Numbered from the stretch's first letter, positions 14,733-27,196 are shown. The stretch: 64,000 bases of DNA from Antedon mediterranea (GCF_964355755.1 NC_092675.1:27442412-27506411); one strand, 5' to 3'. Notes: a model not told the origin generated them from the letters alone. A program made the numbers and translations.

Positions 14733-15549
14733 GGCCCTGTTTCTGCTGCCAACTAAATACCGTATATTATACGGTATTTTTTGAATACCGTATATATACG
14801 GTATATTTTTGGCAGCAGAAACTGCGCTCATAAAAAATATACCGTATTTTGTATACCGTATTTTCCCCACAAAATTTGTGGATAAAATACGGTATTTACA
14901 AATTTATACCGTATTTTTTGTACCCGTTTCTGCTGCCAATAAAAAATACCGTATTTTTTTTTTACATGACAAAAGGTCAACATTCGTGTTTTTATTTTCT
15001 GTCGCTGTCAGCTGCTTTTTCACACGTGTATAGATATATTCGGCGAAAATGTGGAGCGAAGACGTCACAGTTTTACTAAATAAATGTGTGTGGGGAAGCT
15101 AAAATGTCTGGCCAACTAATAAAAGGGACAACCACATTTATAAAGACATTTCTAAAAAAATAAAGCAGGAGTATGGAATAGACTTGTCTCCAAAGCAAGT
15201 AAACTCAAAGCTGAAGAGCCTGCGAAAGCAGTACAACATTGCAAAATACAATAACTCGGGGAGGGAACGAATTAATTGTCCCCATTACGATGTTTTCTGT
15301 GCTCTCACAACATCTCTATCACTAGGGCTAGGCTGTTGAAAGTGAGACGTAAAACTTCCTTTATTGCGACTTTTAATTATCGACCAAATAAATGAATGGC
15401 AATTTGGGTAAAAAAGATGAAATTTAACACGACCACCCAAGAAGTATTGTTAGCAGAAACGGGGTACTAAAAAATACGGTATAAAAAATACCGTATTTTA
15501 TACCGTATTTTTATACCGTATTTTGAGCAGTTGCAGCAGAAACAGGCCC
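14733..15549. mobile_element. PIF/Harbinger-type non-autonomous element with TTA duplication
   Basis: Ends GGCCCTGTTTCTGCTGCC and, inverted, GCAGCAGAAACAGGCCC, flanked by TTA on each side (14730-14732, 15550-15552), the 3-bp site typical of PIF/Harbinger. Subterminal regions are packed with ATACCGTAT/ATACGGTAT palindromes. It carries the relic of a SANT-like frame at 15103-15339. Confidence 0.72.
15103..15339 (+). pseudogene. Relic of a Myb/SANT-like DNA-binding domain (Harbinger second ORF)
   Basis: An open stretch without start codon encodes VWPTNKRDNHIYKDISKKI, then GIDLSPKQVNSKLKSLRKQY and RINCPHYDVFCALT, ending at TGA. The pattern W...Y.DIS......GI..SP.QV..K...L...Y matches the Myb/SANT-like (MADF-related) proteins encoded next to Harbinger transposases. 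No transposase DDE frame is present. It is truncated and is not expected to be functional. Confidence 0.6.
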
Positions 15550-15552
15550 TTA

Positions 15553-17977
15553 GTTACACCAAGGAATTTTCTCATATCATAGGTCACTGTAATTGCCATA
15601 TTTATTTGCTATTAAGCATGTATTTAATGTGACGAAATTAATAAATAACTTTAAGTATAGAATATCAAATAATCTACAACCCTACCTGCTGACAACAGTA
15701 ATAACTAACAGTTTTGATGTTCATAAAAGTCAGCTTATCAGGCTTATAGTGAAAAATATCGCGGTAATTTAATATGAAAATTATATTAACTGTAAGAAAC
15801 ATCTATCAAATAAATCAACTAAATAGAATTAAATTTTCCAAGAAATTTATTAAAACGATTTATCTGTAGGCTTCGAAGAGGGGGTGCTAGAGGCCCAGGA
15901 GAAAAGAGGAAAGAAGATCAGATGTCTTAAACTGGGTATTTCAAATTTGTTAGCATTTATTACTGACTATTACCGACGTATTTTCCTATATATTTTTATG
16001 ATGAAATCTTCAACCCAAATGTAGGGTAATGAAATTCTAACTACTATAAATTCATAATTCTTCAATTAGTTATTGTAGTTCGTATAATTGAAAGTAAGTA
16101 ACATACTTAACAAGGCCATATACATGGCTGCAGTCGCGTGCTCAAATTTGAGTTAGTGTTTACCGACCAACTGACTGACCAACCGACCGACATAGTGAGC
16201 AATAGACTCGCGTTTGTACGCTACTAATAATTGAATCATGGCCCTGGTGGAACAATCAGGAGCTTTCGATCTGTAAAAATATGTCATGTTAGTTAATTTT
16301 GTGCGCATGCGGAAATATTGGGGAAATGTTTCCTCTATCTCCACCTTGACACAACTTTGATATGTTTTCTAGGTCCAGACGACCGACGATACATCAATTG
16401 ACCTGACCTAGGTTGGTCATCGGTCCTCGGTCGTTGCAAATCGAAAGTTTTCTATTAACTCCAGTACTAAGTGTAGCTGAGTTAGCTTGGGTAGTTGACC
16501 AAGTTAAATGAAAGGTTTTACATTGGACATATTCTGGTCAAACTTGCTGGCCACTCAGTTAGTTATAAAATCCAGTGCGCATAATGCAATGGTAATTGAA
16601 CTATCCAATGATGCAGTGTACCATCTTCCCTACATTTTTAATCATCTTCTTAATATCTTTATAAGCAAAAATACCCATATATAGAAATCATCCCTAATTG
16701 ACGATAACAGTAACACACACTCAAACCCAGGCTGTACTGTAATCATTAAGTCAGAAATTTAATTTTCCATATTTTTCAACCAAATATGATTAAAATGGAA
16801 ACATGCTAAAATCCAATTGTAAAATGGTAAACCAATTCCATTAAACTAATGTTGAATCTATAAAGAACAGAATAACTACCCTGGGAATTATCCAGGGACT
16901 TATGCAACATAGAGTGTTTGGGATAGGCTAAGAAACATTATTTAATCATGGTAAAATGTGTTTTTTGCATCTCCGTAAATTTAAGATATTAATAATTCAA
17001 CTGATACTGTCTTATCCAATTATATGTTTGATTATTGTCATGGAGTTATTCTTTACTCCATGTTATTGTATTAATACACTGGAAAATAATTTTCATCTTA
17101 AACTGGTCATCCATATAAATGGTCACGTTTCTTTAAAAAACCTTATACTAGGACGATAACGAACAACGATAAGATAAAATAATCATTCATTTTTGTCTAA
17201 AGAAAATAAGAAATGTTTTCATCCCAGAACTATTATGAATAACCATTTCTTACTGTCTTTGAAGAAAACAACGATACAATGATTAAATTTGATTCAAATG
17301 GCTGTAGGAATAATTTTTTAGGCAGCAGCAGAAACAGAGTGCAAAATGTAATTCCAGTCAAGTGAAATTTGCTTAAGAACACTCACTTAATTGAGTGTTA
17401 TCAGTACAGTTATCAACGTACAATTTTTAGCTGCAATGCAAAATATTGATTATTTTGATTGACAGTCCTCATTTTTCTTCCAAGACCTCATATTGAATAC
17501 ATTTTTAAAAATGCAGTCCATTGTTAAATATGTAATTTAACTTGAAATAAAACTGATATTCTGAGTTATTGACAGAAACACACCCAGAATGTTATCAAAC
17601 AAAGATATTAATTTTGTAATTATACGGTACTTAAAAAATCCATAAATTTGAACAACAAAGGAAAACCTATCTTGTCGGCAGAAAGAAAGCATCTAAGAAA
17701 TAGTATTGTTATGTATTTCTAAAGATGTTTAGACATTGTATAATAGGTTTTATAGTACCAATCATGTGAAAAAATCAATTACTATGCAAGAATATTAATT
17801 TTGTTAGTGAACAATGGAGAAGAACTACTGTATAGATTATGAGTAAAGTTCCTTTTTTTATGTATTTTTTTTCACATTTTACGCTATATACAACACGCTG
17901 ACGAAGAGCAGGTTGCACACCATCAAAAACATCGCAAAAGAAGAACCGGGTTACTTGTCATGAATAAATCTTTGAAC
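15553..17977. other. No gene recognised
   Basis: 16150-16440 is rich in ACCGACCGAC-type motifs in both orientations (possibly a decayed MITE); a Harbinger-end relic is at 17320-17340. Confidence 0.5.
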
Positions 17978-18600
17978 TTAAAGACCCCTTCCCTACCCCT
18001 ACGCATACGGCCATACTGCGTTTAAAGACCGGTTCTCGTCAGATCACCAAAGTTAAGCAACGTTGGGCCCGGTTGCGTTCTGGATGGGAGACTGTCTAGA
18101 AATCGCGGCGGGTGCTGTAAATACTGGAGAGGATGGTGTAATGGTAATATCGGACTAGCATGTGATAGTCATGGGTTCGAGGTTTGTACCATACTAATTG
18201 CATCCTTAGGCAAGATGCTTTACTCTCATTGCCTCATCCTTCGGATGGATGTAAAGCCGTTGGTCCCGTGTACTTAACAGTGCATGTTAAAGAACTTGGT
18301 ACACTATTCGAGAAGAGTAGGGGATCGTCTCCCAGTGTGCTGATATGGTAGGCGTTGCACTGCTGGCCGCCGTGGGTCCGTGGAGGGCCTAATCCGAATT
18401 TCCTTGAGGACAAATATAAATACCTTTACCTTTACCTTTATATTTAAGATCAAAAACTATATTTAATGTAAAAATAATACTACATTATATGGTCCTATTG
18501 CGATAACTTTTTTCATCTTTAAACGGTTAAAAATGTGAAAAATAAGTCAATTCTAATAATTATAGCGGCCCGCTATAAATCCCAAATGCATTGGATTAGG
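17978..18600 (+). repeat. Copy of the 26.6-kb MITE family split by a SINE
   Basis: The left end TTAAAGACCCCTTCCCTAC is at 17979-17996; the rest (TTTAAGATCAAAAACTATATT onward) resumes at 18441 and runs to about 18590. Confidence 0.7.
18001..18439 (+). mobile_element. Composite 5S-rRNA/tRNA-like SINE, inserted in an older MITE
   Basis: The head (18001-18118) is recognisably 5S rRNA: ACGGCCATACTGCG, CGGTTCTCGTCAGATCACC, AAGTTAAGCAACGTTGGGCC and GGATGGGAGACT (internal box A/IE/C regions). A tRNA-like stretch follows, with TGGTGTAATGG (A-box-like) and GGGTTCGAGG (B-box-like) at about 18130-18182. Next come a body containing ATTGCATCCTTAGGCAAGAT and a (CCTTTA)n tail. The sequence on each side (17978-18000 and 18440-18600) is one split copy of another repeat family. 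Confidence 0.82.
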
Positions 18601-19245
18601 TCCTTTACGGATCAACAGCAGCCATAGTGCAGCGCCTACCATGGAGGACAGTGGCCAAGAAGGACCAGTATGGTACCTAAATAGATAATCTCTTACTCTT
18701 CAAAAAGATGGCATATTCATTTCACAAATCTTAAAAATACACAATCACCCCTAATCTATTGTTCATGCTCTTATACACAATATACTGGATCCACCCCTGC
18801 CACCATCTTTAAGCATGTTTAATAGAAATATTACAAAACAATGTAACATAGTAAATTACATTTTTTAGTTTTTAAAGATGAATGTTAACATCATTTGACA
18901 TTCTCTATTTTGGTTAGAAATGTTTTTAAAAACATGATTCCATTTAACTTTTAGCCTTTAATTATACATACAAATCTATTCTTGATCAATCCAATGCAAA
19001 GCTACAGTACCTTCCTAAACCACATTCAATTCAAATTGATTTCAATTTCAATAGAATAACATATGGGCATGACCATAGAGTACAGTAATATACAGTAAAA
19101 TCTCTATGGTATGACATTTGAAATTACTGATTCATAGCACACACTATCTGCTTGGTTGGTAGGTGGCAGCAGGTCAGAGTTCATGTAATCTGGAAATACT
19201 ATCAACACAAAGATCAAAATGTCGACCCTAATACTAGCTGTATCT

Positions 19246-19692
19246 AAAGCCCTGTTTCTGCTGCATATCACCAATATACGGTACGGTGTATTTGAAATAT
19301 ATGATTGGAATATACTGTACAATATCTACAATCAAGATAAATATACGTCCTATAGGTCCTGTTTCTACTGCCAAGTATATACCGTATTTACCATAGTATA
19401 TACGGTATATTTTTGGCAGCGGAAGCGGCGGTCACAAAAAATATAACATATTTTCGCTACCAAATTTGTGGATAAAATACGGTATTTATAACTATATACC
19501 GTATTTTGGGTACCCATTTCTGCTACCAATAAAAAAAAAATACCTTCTTTTATATTATACCGTATTTTGAGGAAATGCAGCAGAAACACAGGCCCATATA
19601 CCCATTTTGCTGCCACAAAAACATACTGTATATAAATGTACCACCTTGGCCTACAGATTACGGTATATTCTTGAAAGCAGAAATAGGGTCTA
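19246..19692. mobile_element. Diverged Harbinger-type MITE pair, one nested in the other
   Basis: Outer ends GCCCTGTTTCTGCTGCAT (19248) and AAAGCAGAAATAGGGTC (19675-19690). Inner ends GGTCCTGTTTCTACTGCC (19354) and GCAGCAGAAACACAGGCCC (19577-19595). Both have the ATACCGTAT-rich interior of the 14.7-kb element. End relics also occur at 17320-17340 and 34588-34610. Confidence 0.55.
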
Positions 19693-19699
19693 AAGACTT

Positions 19700-21963
19700 T
19701 GTGGGATAGTAAAAATGAACAAAAACCATCTGTAGGAAAATTTATATGAGTTGTGGGTCACATGTGAAAGAATACGGTACTAAATATACGGTAGTGCAGT
19801 ATACAATAATACTAATGTATCAAATATGCCTCTGGGTTTACGTAAAAGCTTAATTTTGCGTCATTATAAAGACGAAATAGATCATAACGGACAATGGCAA
19901 GCTTACCTTTCATATCATCACTTCCTGTTAAACAACATAAAAATAGTTTACAAGGGGTCAAAATACAGGTTTAATTGGAATAGCATTCTCTTTTTGTTTT
20001 TATAGCATCATTTAATGGCCTATTGTGATAAATTTGAGAGAAAAACAACAGAAATGAAAAAATTAAAGTATAAGTAGGGCACGCCAATCAGTGATCAATC
20101 ACAAATGACTAAATCATAATGTCCTTGATTTGGAAGGAGGAAAACCTAACTAATTATTCACTAGAATGGAACACACTGTAGCGAGATGAAATGTCATTAC
20201 CTAATTAGTCATTTTTCTTTGGGAAAAATTTCAAATAATGTACTTTCAATTTCATCGAAGCGTAAAAATTAAATGTTTAATAAAAGAATGATGACAAATA
20301 TATATTAACTCTATACAGTACATCCTAATCCTAAATTGTGTGAATGTCAGTACATCATTAGTCATTTTTCTTTTGGAACAATTTCAATTAAAGTACACTC
20401 TAAATTTAATTGAAGCGTAAAAATTAAATGTTTACAGTATGATATGTAGAAACAATCATTTTGTTAACATTTCAAGCCATTTTCTTCTTTTGGCTAATTT
20501 TAAATTGATTGAAGGGTAACAATTATTTATAAAGATCTTAATTAAAAATAATATTAAATCTACATTTCACTGTAGTAAAACATTATTTGTTACAATTTCG
20601 AACTGTTTGACCTTCATCATTTAAATTGAAAATTTGAAAAATACAGCTGTCAAGCGAGAGTAAATTTTAATAATATTAAAATATATTTCCTTTGTTTGAA
20701 TAATGAAAAAAAGTTCAAAATGTCATGTAGTAGATGGTCATACAGCTGCAGATAAAATTAATATCATAAAAATAATGTAATGAAAAAAAAAGTGTCCACA
20801 ATATACTCAAGGAGAATAGTTTTCTTTAATATTATAACTAAATTTTACATATTAATGTTGTTTTACAGTAAGTTGACCAATTCCAATTCGAACATTGTTA
20901 AATTAACCAACACCAATGTTTATTTCTAACACCGCCTGCTCGGTAGAACTTACCTTGGTCTCGGTAAAACTAACAATGCTGACGTGTCGGACTCAGTTTT
21001 TAAAAAAGACTTTCACCATGCGATTCAATCGTAGCTTTTAACATCACGGTAAAACTAACTATGTGAAATCATGCAAGTGCAAACAGTAGTAAAATTTACT
21101 GGTTAAATTTATCATTTTCAAGTCCTGTGCGAACAGGCTTAAGTCAGCAGCTTGTTATAAGAAACACACTAAATACTTCTAATAAAGCTGCAAGAACTCA
21201 GGAATCTGGGATTGGTAGCAACCATGAAGCTGCCTCATTTACTATAGCATTGTGCTACAGGGCCAAACAGAGGGCTTTGACAACCCTTGGCCCACACAAG
21301 GGATTGTTCTCTTTTATTTTTTGTCGGCCACCCACACCACTTTAATTCTTGTGACTATGGCATTGCTATTGCTATATTTTATTTAAAATCCTTGTTTTAA
21401 CATTTAAAGTTTTTTTTTCCAGAACCATCTTATATCACCCAACTTTGTTCCTTAATATGTTCGATCTCGTCGCCTTTGCTCCTCTAACAAATCATTGCTA
21501 CCTGTACCAAGTTTCTGCAACTAAGATATATGTTACAAACTCCTTTTCCTTTGTTGAACGATTTTCCAAATTTTGTCAAACTTTCACCCTCTTTTGACTC
21601 AAATTATTTAAAAGCTCATTTATTAGGAAATTTCATGATACAACGTTGCCTTTAATCATTTTGGTGTGGGGGTAAGGAATAATATTTTTATTTAATAATA
21701 CTATTTTTAGTTCTTTGTAATACAATCTCTTTTCTCTTTCAATCTCATTTTGTTTTTATTTTAAGTGCTTTGGGACAATCTGGTGATTGTTAAAAAAAGC
21801 CCTATAGTATTCCATTATACTTTTATGTTCAAATTACAATATCAACAATTAAACGTTTTTAAGCATTAAAAAAAAATTAGCATTAATTACAGAAATTTGA
21901 AATCGACAAAACGTAGTGGAACCAAACAGATGAAATAATCATTAATTCAATATTAGTATGAAC
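19700..21963. other. No gene recognised
   Basis: 21120-21345 is less AT-rich and open for 72 codons (+), but no family or splice context was recognised; probably a repeat. Confidence 0.5.
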
Positions 21964-22110
21964 TGTACACTATCAAACTAGTTTGACAAAAAAGTGTGAT
22001 GTGTCCAAATTTGGTAGTGATATGCTTAAAATATGGTAGTGAGGTAGATGACATCATCATGTCCATATATGGGCACATCACATTTTTTTGTTTGATAGTG
22101 GTCGACAGAA
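21964..22110. mobile_element. MITE of the 'CTACACTATCAAACTAG' family, copy 1
   Basis: TGTACACTATCAAACTAG, TGGTAGTGATATG, TGTCCATATATGGGCACATC and TTTGATAGTGGTCGACAG. Short, TIR-bounded, no coding frame. Confidence 0.65.
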
Positions 22111-22644
22111 AATATGTCCTGATCAATGTTTAAACTAATTGTCTTATAAATTTGTAATATACAGCTCATTACATTTTAACATAAATATTACATTATTTAA
22201 ATGAAAAGATACATGTCAATTAGTCTATGCTTGATGTGATGTTTAGATTGCGGATATCAGTTTCCAGAAAAATGAATATTATTAGTAAGACTATTAACAG
22301 GCAGAGCCAATTTCAATGGCTAGTTGGAAGTGTAGGCGCTATTGCATATGTACTAGATTTCAGCCATTTTGCTAATGGTACTTTCTTTTAGGACTTTTGA
22401 TAACATTCAGTAAGTAATTACGTAAAGACTCATTTCAACTTAACTCTCTTTAGGAACTCCAAGCATTTAAAGGTCTCATAACAATGTATCACATCCTGTT
22501 ACATGAGGCTTAAAGGGCTTCATTTACGTAAGACATGGTTCGGTTGAAGCAATTATAAACATTATTTTCTCATTTGTTGAGTAGTGTTATTCTTGAAACT
22601 CTTCTCTATTGTGCTGCAATATCCTATAAACACACATCAACTAT

Positions 22645-22807
22645 TAAGCTCTCTGTACACTATAAAACTAGTTTGATGTGCCCAAATATAGTAGTGATAT
22701 GATGTCATCATGGCCAAATATGGTAGTGATATGATGTAATCGTGCCCAAATATAGGCACATCAAATTTTTTTTAATATAAAGTTTGAGGGTGTAGACAGA
22801 GCTTTAG
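22645..22807. mobile_element. MITE of the same family, copy 2
   Basis: AAGCTCTCTGTACACTAT to GGTGTAGACAGAGCTTTA; contains three TAGTGATATG motifs or variants. Confidence 0.65.
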
Positions 22808-23208
22808 CCTAAAAAGGTAATTTTTATTCATTGGTTGAGCATGGCCCTAAAGAGTCCATCTGAGCATTTCAGTGAGCAACATTTACAAACATCTTGTTGT
22901 TGATATATAATAACAGGTTAGGTAGAATTTGATTTGTAGGTCTTGTCTAAATTTATTAAAAACACTTTTGGTTTTTGTTCAACTCTTTTATTAACTAGTC
23001 TCCCAGATGTTTCAGTGTCATCACTGCTTTCCACTGTGACACCCTTGGAAAGACTGTTAAAGTACAAACAAATTTAACTAGACCTAAAATTTAAGGTACT
23101 TTTAAATCTTTAGGCATGAATTATTTCCAAATGGGTCCGTAACCAGTGACAAAGTATACTGTATGGTCTAATTTATAAATTGCCAGTTAACAGCAATAGA
23201 GTAATGCT

Positions 23209-23353
23209 CTGTCTACACTACCAAACTAATATGTAACAACAAAAAAATGCTGTTCCTATATATGGACAGGATGACATCCTATGACTACCATATTTGGGCA
23301 CATCAGTTTGTTTTTTTCAAACTTTAAATTTGATAGTGTAGACAGAGCCTAGG
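23209..23353. mobile_element. MITE of the same family, copy 3
   Basis: TGCTCTGTCTACACTACC and TTGATAGTGTAGACAGAGCC as inverted ends. Confidence 0.65.
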
Positions 23354-25082
23354 CCTATGCATACGGTTATTATCTACTACTAACAGTATCTATCCAAAGT
23401 TGTAAAATTCTGTTCAAGATCAACTTGAATGTATTCATCATTAAAATTTCTATGGTATGATCATAAATATTTTTTTATCAAAAATGTGTTGTAATACCTG
23501 TCTACAATGTAATGTGTGATATGATTGATTACACTCTATTATTAATGAATTATCTTATATTGTATTCATATTTTGATCCCATATAAAATGATAGTAAGAA
23601 TACAATTTTAGAAATATACAGATAAACATTATAAATTAATAGTGGCACAGTTCAAAAGAAAATACTATAAAAATCCTAACCACGGTTCAAACCTATCACA
23701 GAATACATTATAAAAACATCTCTCTAGATGAATCTCAAAGTATGATATTAAATTCCACAAGATTGTTATCAGAAGTTTGAAAATATTTTTCTACGCATCA
23801 TAAAAAATGGAATGAAGATATCTGATCGGAGGTTGTTGTTTGAAGTCCCTCGATGCAAAGCGGAACACAAACACGCAATTTTCCCGTACTATGATTAATC
23901 ACCTGTTTTTGCAACATACTTTTATACATTTCAAACTTCAAAGAAACAGTCCGATACAAAAACAACAGTTTAAATAATAGGATACTTTATGCATCTGTTA
24001 TATTAACTGTAAATCATGGCTTGAATAAAATGTTATATTAAAAGGTTTATAGAGTGTAGCCCTCCTTTGGGACACCCCATTCAGAAGATGCTACTAATAA
24101 GGGGACATTTTGAAGGGTTCTGAAGTTTTCCCTTGGTTCCAATCTAGTATACAACAACATTTATTAAATATTCAATATTTTACAAAGTTTATGGGTTAAG
24201 ATACACAGAAGCCAAAGTGGCTTGTCTTTGTAGTCCTAAGCATAAACATAAAACATATTATACGGACGCATTACATTAACAAAAAATGACATTTTCAGAC
24301 AGAAAAAGAAAAAAAAACACAGTAAAGAAAAAGTAGTGTTGTGTACATTTATTTATTTACAAAATACACAGAGATTGACTTTCCATTCAAAGGACATTAA
24401 ATAACAAGATTAGTGGTCCATAAAACCACTGAAAATAGAATAGTTAAAATATTATTGGCAATTGTTGCAGGAATAAAAGGTATTTTACTGTGTCCATTAA
24501 ATAAAACCACTGAAAGAAAGGATGTTTCATCATCAAGAGTTTATAACCTTTGAATAAAATAGTTTCCGAAAAAAATACTGTAGTATAACAAAGATATGAA
24601 TTGTAATAAAAAATACTGCAAAGTGTCAAATTATACTATTATACTCTATATGTTTACCTCTGTACAGCAACCTATAGTTTGTTCACTGACTTAGTCTTCC
24701 TTTTATATATATGGAAGCACAGAGTAAACTGCACACTCTATCCGCTCCCAACCACCGGATTAGAAAAACATGGAACCTTGGATCATGGAGGAAAAATGTT
24801 TTGCTCCATGCTTGGATCCACCCCTAACTAATGTTACGTCGGATACGTGTTTTTGGACATAAATAAGTGTTTTATTGGGGTTATAAATAGAGATTTTTCT
24901 AATCACACAAGCAGTTGTGATGGTTGTAAGTCACAATATAAATTGGATAAGCTTAAATCTTATGCAGACTTAGCAGTGTGTGTGTGTGAACACCTTAATA
25001 ACGGTACTTTAAAGTAACAATCATTGTGACGAACTGTAAAGTATAAATGCTATATAAGTAGGCCTACTGACAATCATCTTAC
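23354..25082. other. Sequence downstream of the orphan signal-peptide exon, no further exon seen
   Basis: Read on the minus strand for Ig, FN3 or kinase motifs without success. Confidence 0.45.
24047..24140. repeat. Dispersed repeat with CCTCCTTTGGGA motif
   Basis: TAGCCCTCCTTTGGGACACC resembles 38560-38625 (CTAAATAGGGGTATCCCAAAGGAGGGC in part, inverse orientation) and 29740-29860 (ATGTCCCCTTAATAG). Probably remnants of one DNA transposon family. Confidence 0.4.
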
Positions 25083-25170
25083 CTTGCTCATTGCAATAGA
25101 TGTGTGCAAGAGAATGCAACATGATAATGGCAGTAAATATAAATGATGCCATATTGAACGAATTCTTCAT
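25083..25170 (-). CDS. Orphan signal-peptide exon related to Tie exon 1 (putative tandem paralogue)
   Basis: Between an acceptor (cttttttcag) and a donor (CAAG|gtaaga) lie one base and then an 88-nt reading frame from ATG. It encodes a basic start, a hydrophobic core (MASFIFTAIIMLHSLAH) and YCNEQ. Exon length, donor phase 1, the single base before ATG and 12 of 29 residues agree with Tie coding exon 1; the nucleotide run ttgcattctctt is shared. No following Ig, FN3 or kinase exon was recognised between it and the left edge of the window, so this is either the start of a second receptor gene with a very long first intron or the relic of a partial duplication. Confidence 0.6.
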
Positions 25171-25249
25171 TCTGAAAAAAGAAGAGAAAAATTGGATTCT
25201 TAGTAGCCTATTACATAATGGTAATGGATATTTGACTTGCATGTTAGAG

Positions 25250-25372
25250 GAGGCATGGGTTCATATTGATTGCTTTTAGGCAAGACTCATTGCCTCATCT
25301 TTCGAATTGAATGTGAAGTTGTATCCTATGCAATGTGTCCTGTGGTTAAATAGTCTGGTGAATATGGATCCT
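25250..25372 (+). repeat. Fragment of the SINE body
   Basis: ATGGGTTCATATTGATTGC, TTTTAGGCAAGACTCATTGC and CTCATCTTTCG match the middle of the 5S/tRNA SINE; head and tail are absent. A second short fragment (GGATTAGGTCCTTTACGG to AGTGCAGCGCCTACC) is at 18590-18645. Confidence 0.5.
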
Positions 25373-25450
25373 TTACAGAGAATCTAAACAGACCTGAAAC
25401 AGTGGAATACATATTTCCAAACCCAGGTCTGTTAGGATTCTCTGTAAAGG
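25369..25450. repeat. Short inverted repeat
   Basis: CCTTTACAGAGAATCTAAAC...AGACCTG and CAGGTCTGTTAGGATTCTCT...AAAGG form a hairpin with a ~20-nt loop, about 200 bp upstream of the orphan signal-peptide exon. Confidence 0.6.
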
Positions 25451-25555
25451 CAGCGTGGAAAAGAGATGAGGGTACCCAGGCTTAGGCCTAAGAGGTTGAG
25501 AAAAAAATCGCGAGCGGGAATGACATACGCCACCAATAGTTTGACTTTTCAATTC

Positions 25556-25715
25556 AATTCAAACATTTCATTCAAAACATTTCATTCAAAACATTTCATT
25601 CAAAACATTTCATTCAAAACATTTCATTAAAAACATTTCATTCAAAACATTTTATTCAAAATATTTCATTCAAAACATTCAATTCAAAGCATTCAATTCA
25701 AAACATTTCATTCAT
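25556..25715 (+). repeat. 14-bp minisatellite
   Basis: About eleven copies of a unit close to ACATTTCATTCAAA, decaying at the right end; ATTCATATATCGC variants continue to about 25770. Confidence 0.85.
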
Positions 25716-26566
25716 ATATCGCACCATTCAATTCATATCGATGCATTTCATTCACATATCGCGTCATACAATTCTTATCATCGAAATGTTGCATAAACGG
25801 CGTTCCATACAGTATAAAGAAAAAATAAAATAAAAAATCAAAATTTATATAAGCATTGTAATAGCCAAAAAAAAGAATATGTTTCATACATACATACATT
25901 TTTTTCTAAAAATAATATTTAAAACAGGCATATGTTTCTGACTTTACCATAAATGGGATATAATACAGATCTCAAAATTGCATTTTAAGCTTTATATACA
26001 AAGTTCAAAGATATAAAGTAGTTTACCAAACAATGTTTATGACGCTTCAGGAAATTAAAAACAAGCAAGAGATTTAAGACAAAATGATATTTATGTCCAA
26101 TTATCCCCATATGACCTTGAACCAAATACATACAATATACTTATTTTCTTAAGATATGTACACTATGTATGAGTAAGTATACATGTTAATAAATCACAAC
26201 ATAGGGAATTAGTATTTTAATATCTGATATTGTTGGAGCCATCCATCTAATTTAATGTCATCTTTTATTTTGTATAAGTAACCCAAAAGTGAACTTGATT
26301 AGTTTTACATTAGGTATAAAACAAAAATGATGATAAATGTCAAAGAAAACAAATTAACTGTGACATGTAAAGTGTATCATATAGGAATCAATCAATCTGA
26401 CTTGAGATTTAAAAAAGAAAGTTTTATTTTTAGAAAACTATATTGACAAGTGTCCTTCAAAGATTATCATATTCTTTTTAAAAAAATTCAGCCTTTTAAG
26501 AATTCTCAAATTATTATTCAAGTTCAGCCAAATGTATCTTAATATTCATGACTTTTAAATCACATT

Positions 26567-27196
26567 TAAAGCCCCATTCCCTACGTTTTTTAGATCTAAT
26601 TTAAGATCACAAACTATATTTAATGTAAAAATAATACTATGGTCCTATTGCGATAACTTTTTTCGTCTTTAAACGGTTAAAAATGTGAAAATAAATCGAT
26701 TCTAATAATTATAGCGGCCCGCTATAAATACCAAAATGCATTGCGCGCGGATTGATATTTTTGTTTTTCACCTGTAATTCGCCCACTTTTCGATCGATCG
26801 TGAAGCCAAAACAAATGGAAGACTCCTAATTTTTCAGCGAAAATACCGGGTTTTCCCCAATTTGTATCAACGGAGTCTGGCTAAAAATAGAAAAACAATT
26901 AATGCAGCAACTATACAACGTCAGGCTAGGTATATAGCTAGCGTACGATGTTCGTACGTATCGATGTTTACCAGCTAGGCCTACAAAACTAAGCCTAGCT
27001 AGGCTAGGCCTAAGACCGTCCACGAGAGGTCGATCGCCGCGAGCTACTTAGGTAGTGCATTGTTTCTCACTTTTTATCATAATTTACCATAAAACGTACA
27101 TTTAAGACAAGGAATGACATGGTTTAATGTTTTTAAAGTGATATATATGTATTATTTTCCAAAAAACGTCCAAAATTGCAGGGAAGGGGTCTTTAA
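26567..27196 (+). mobile_element. Full-length non-autonomous DNA element, piggyBac-like TTAA ends
   Basis: Ends are TTTAAAGCCCCATTCCCTAC and, inverted, AGGGAAGGGGTCTTTAA; TTAA is present at both ends. Other copies in the window are 1-143 with 986-1040 (-), 13480-13825 (+) and 17978-18600 (+, split by a SINE). The core contains the palindrome TATAGCGGCCCGCTATA. No coding frame. Confidence 0.68.

Noticed and set aside
16153-16344. 63-codon open stretch among ACCGACCGAC motifs
   Set aside because: No domain; the surrounding motif repetition suggests a decayed repeat.
18001-18118. Functional 5S rRNA gene
   Set aside because: It continues into a tRNA-like part, body and simple-repeat tail, with sibling copies elsewhere and changes in 5S positions; it is a SINE head.
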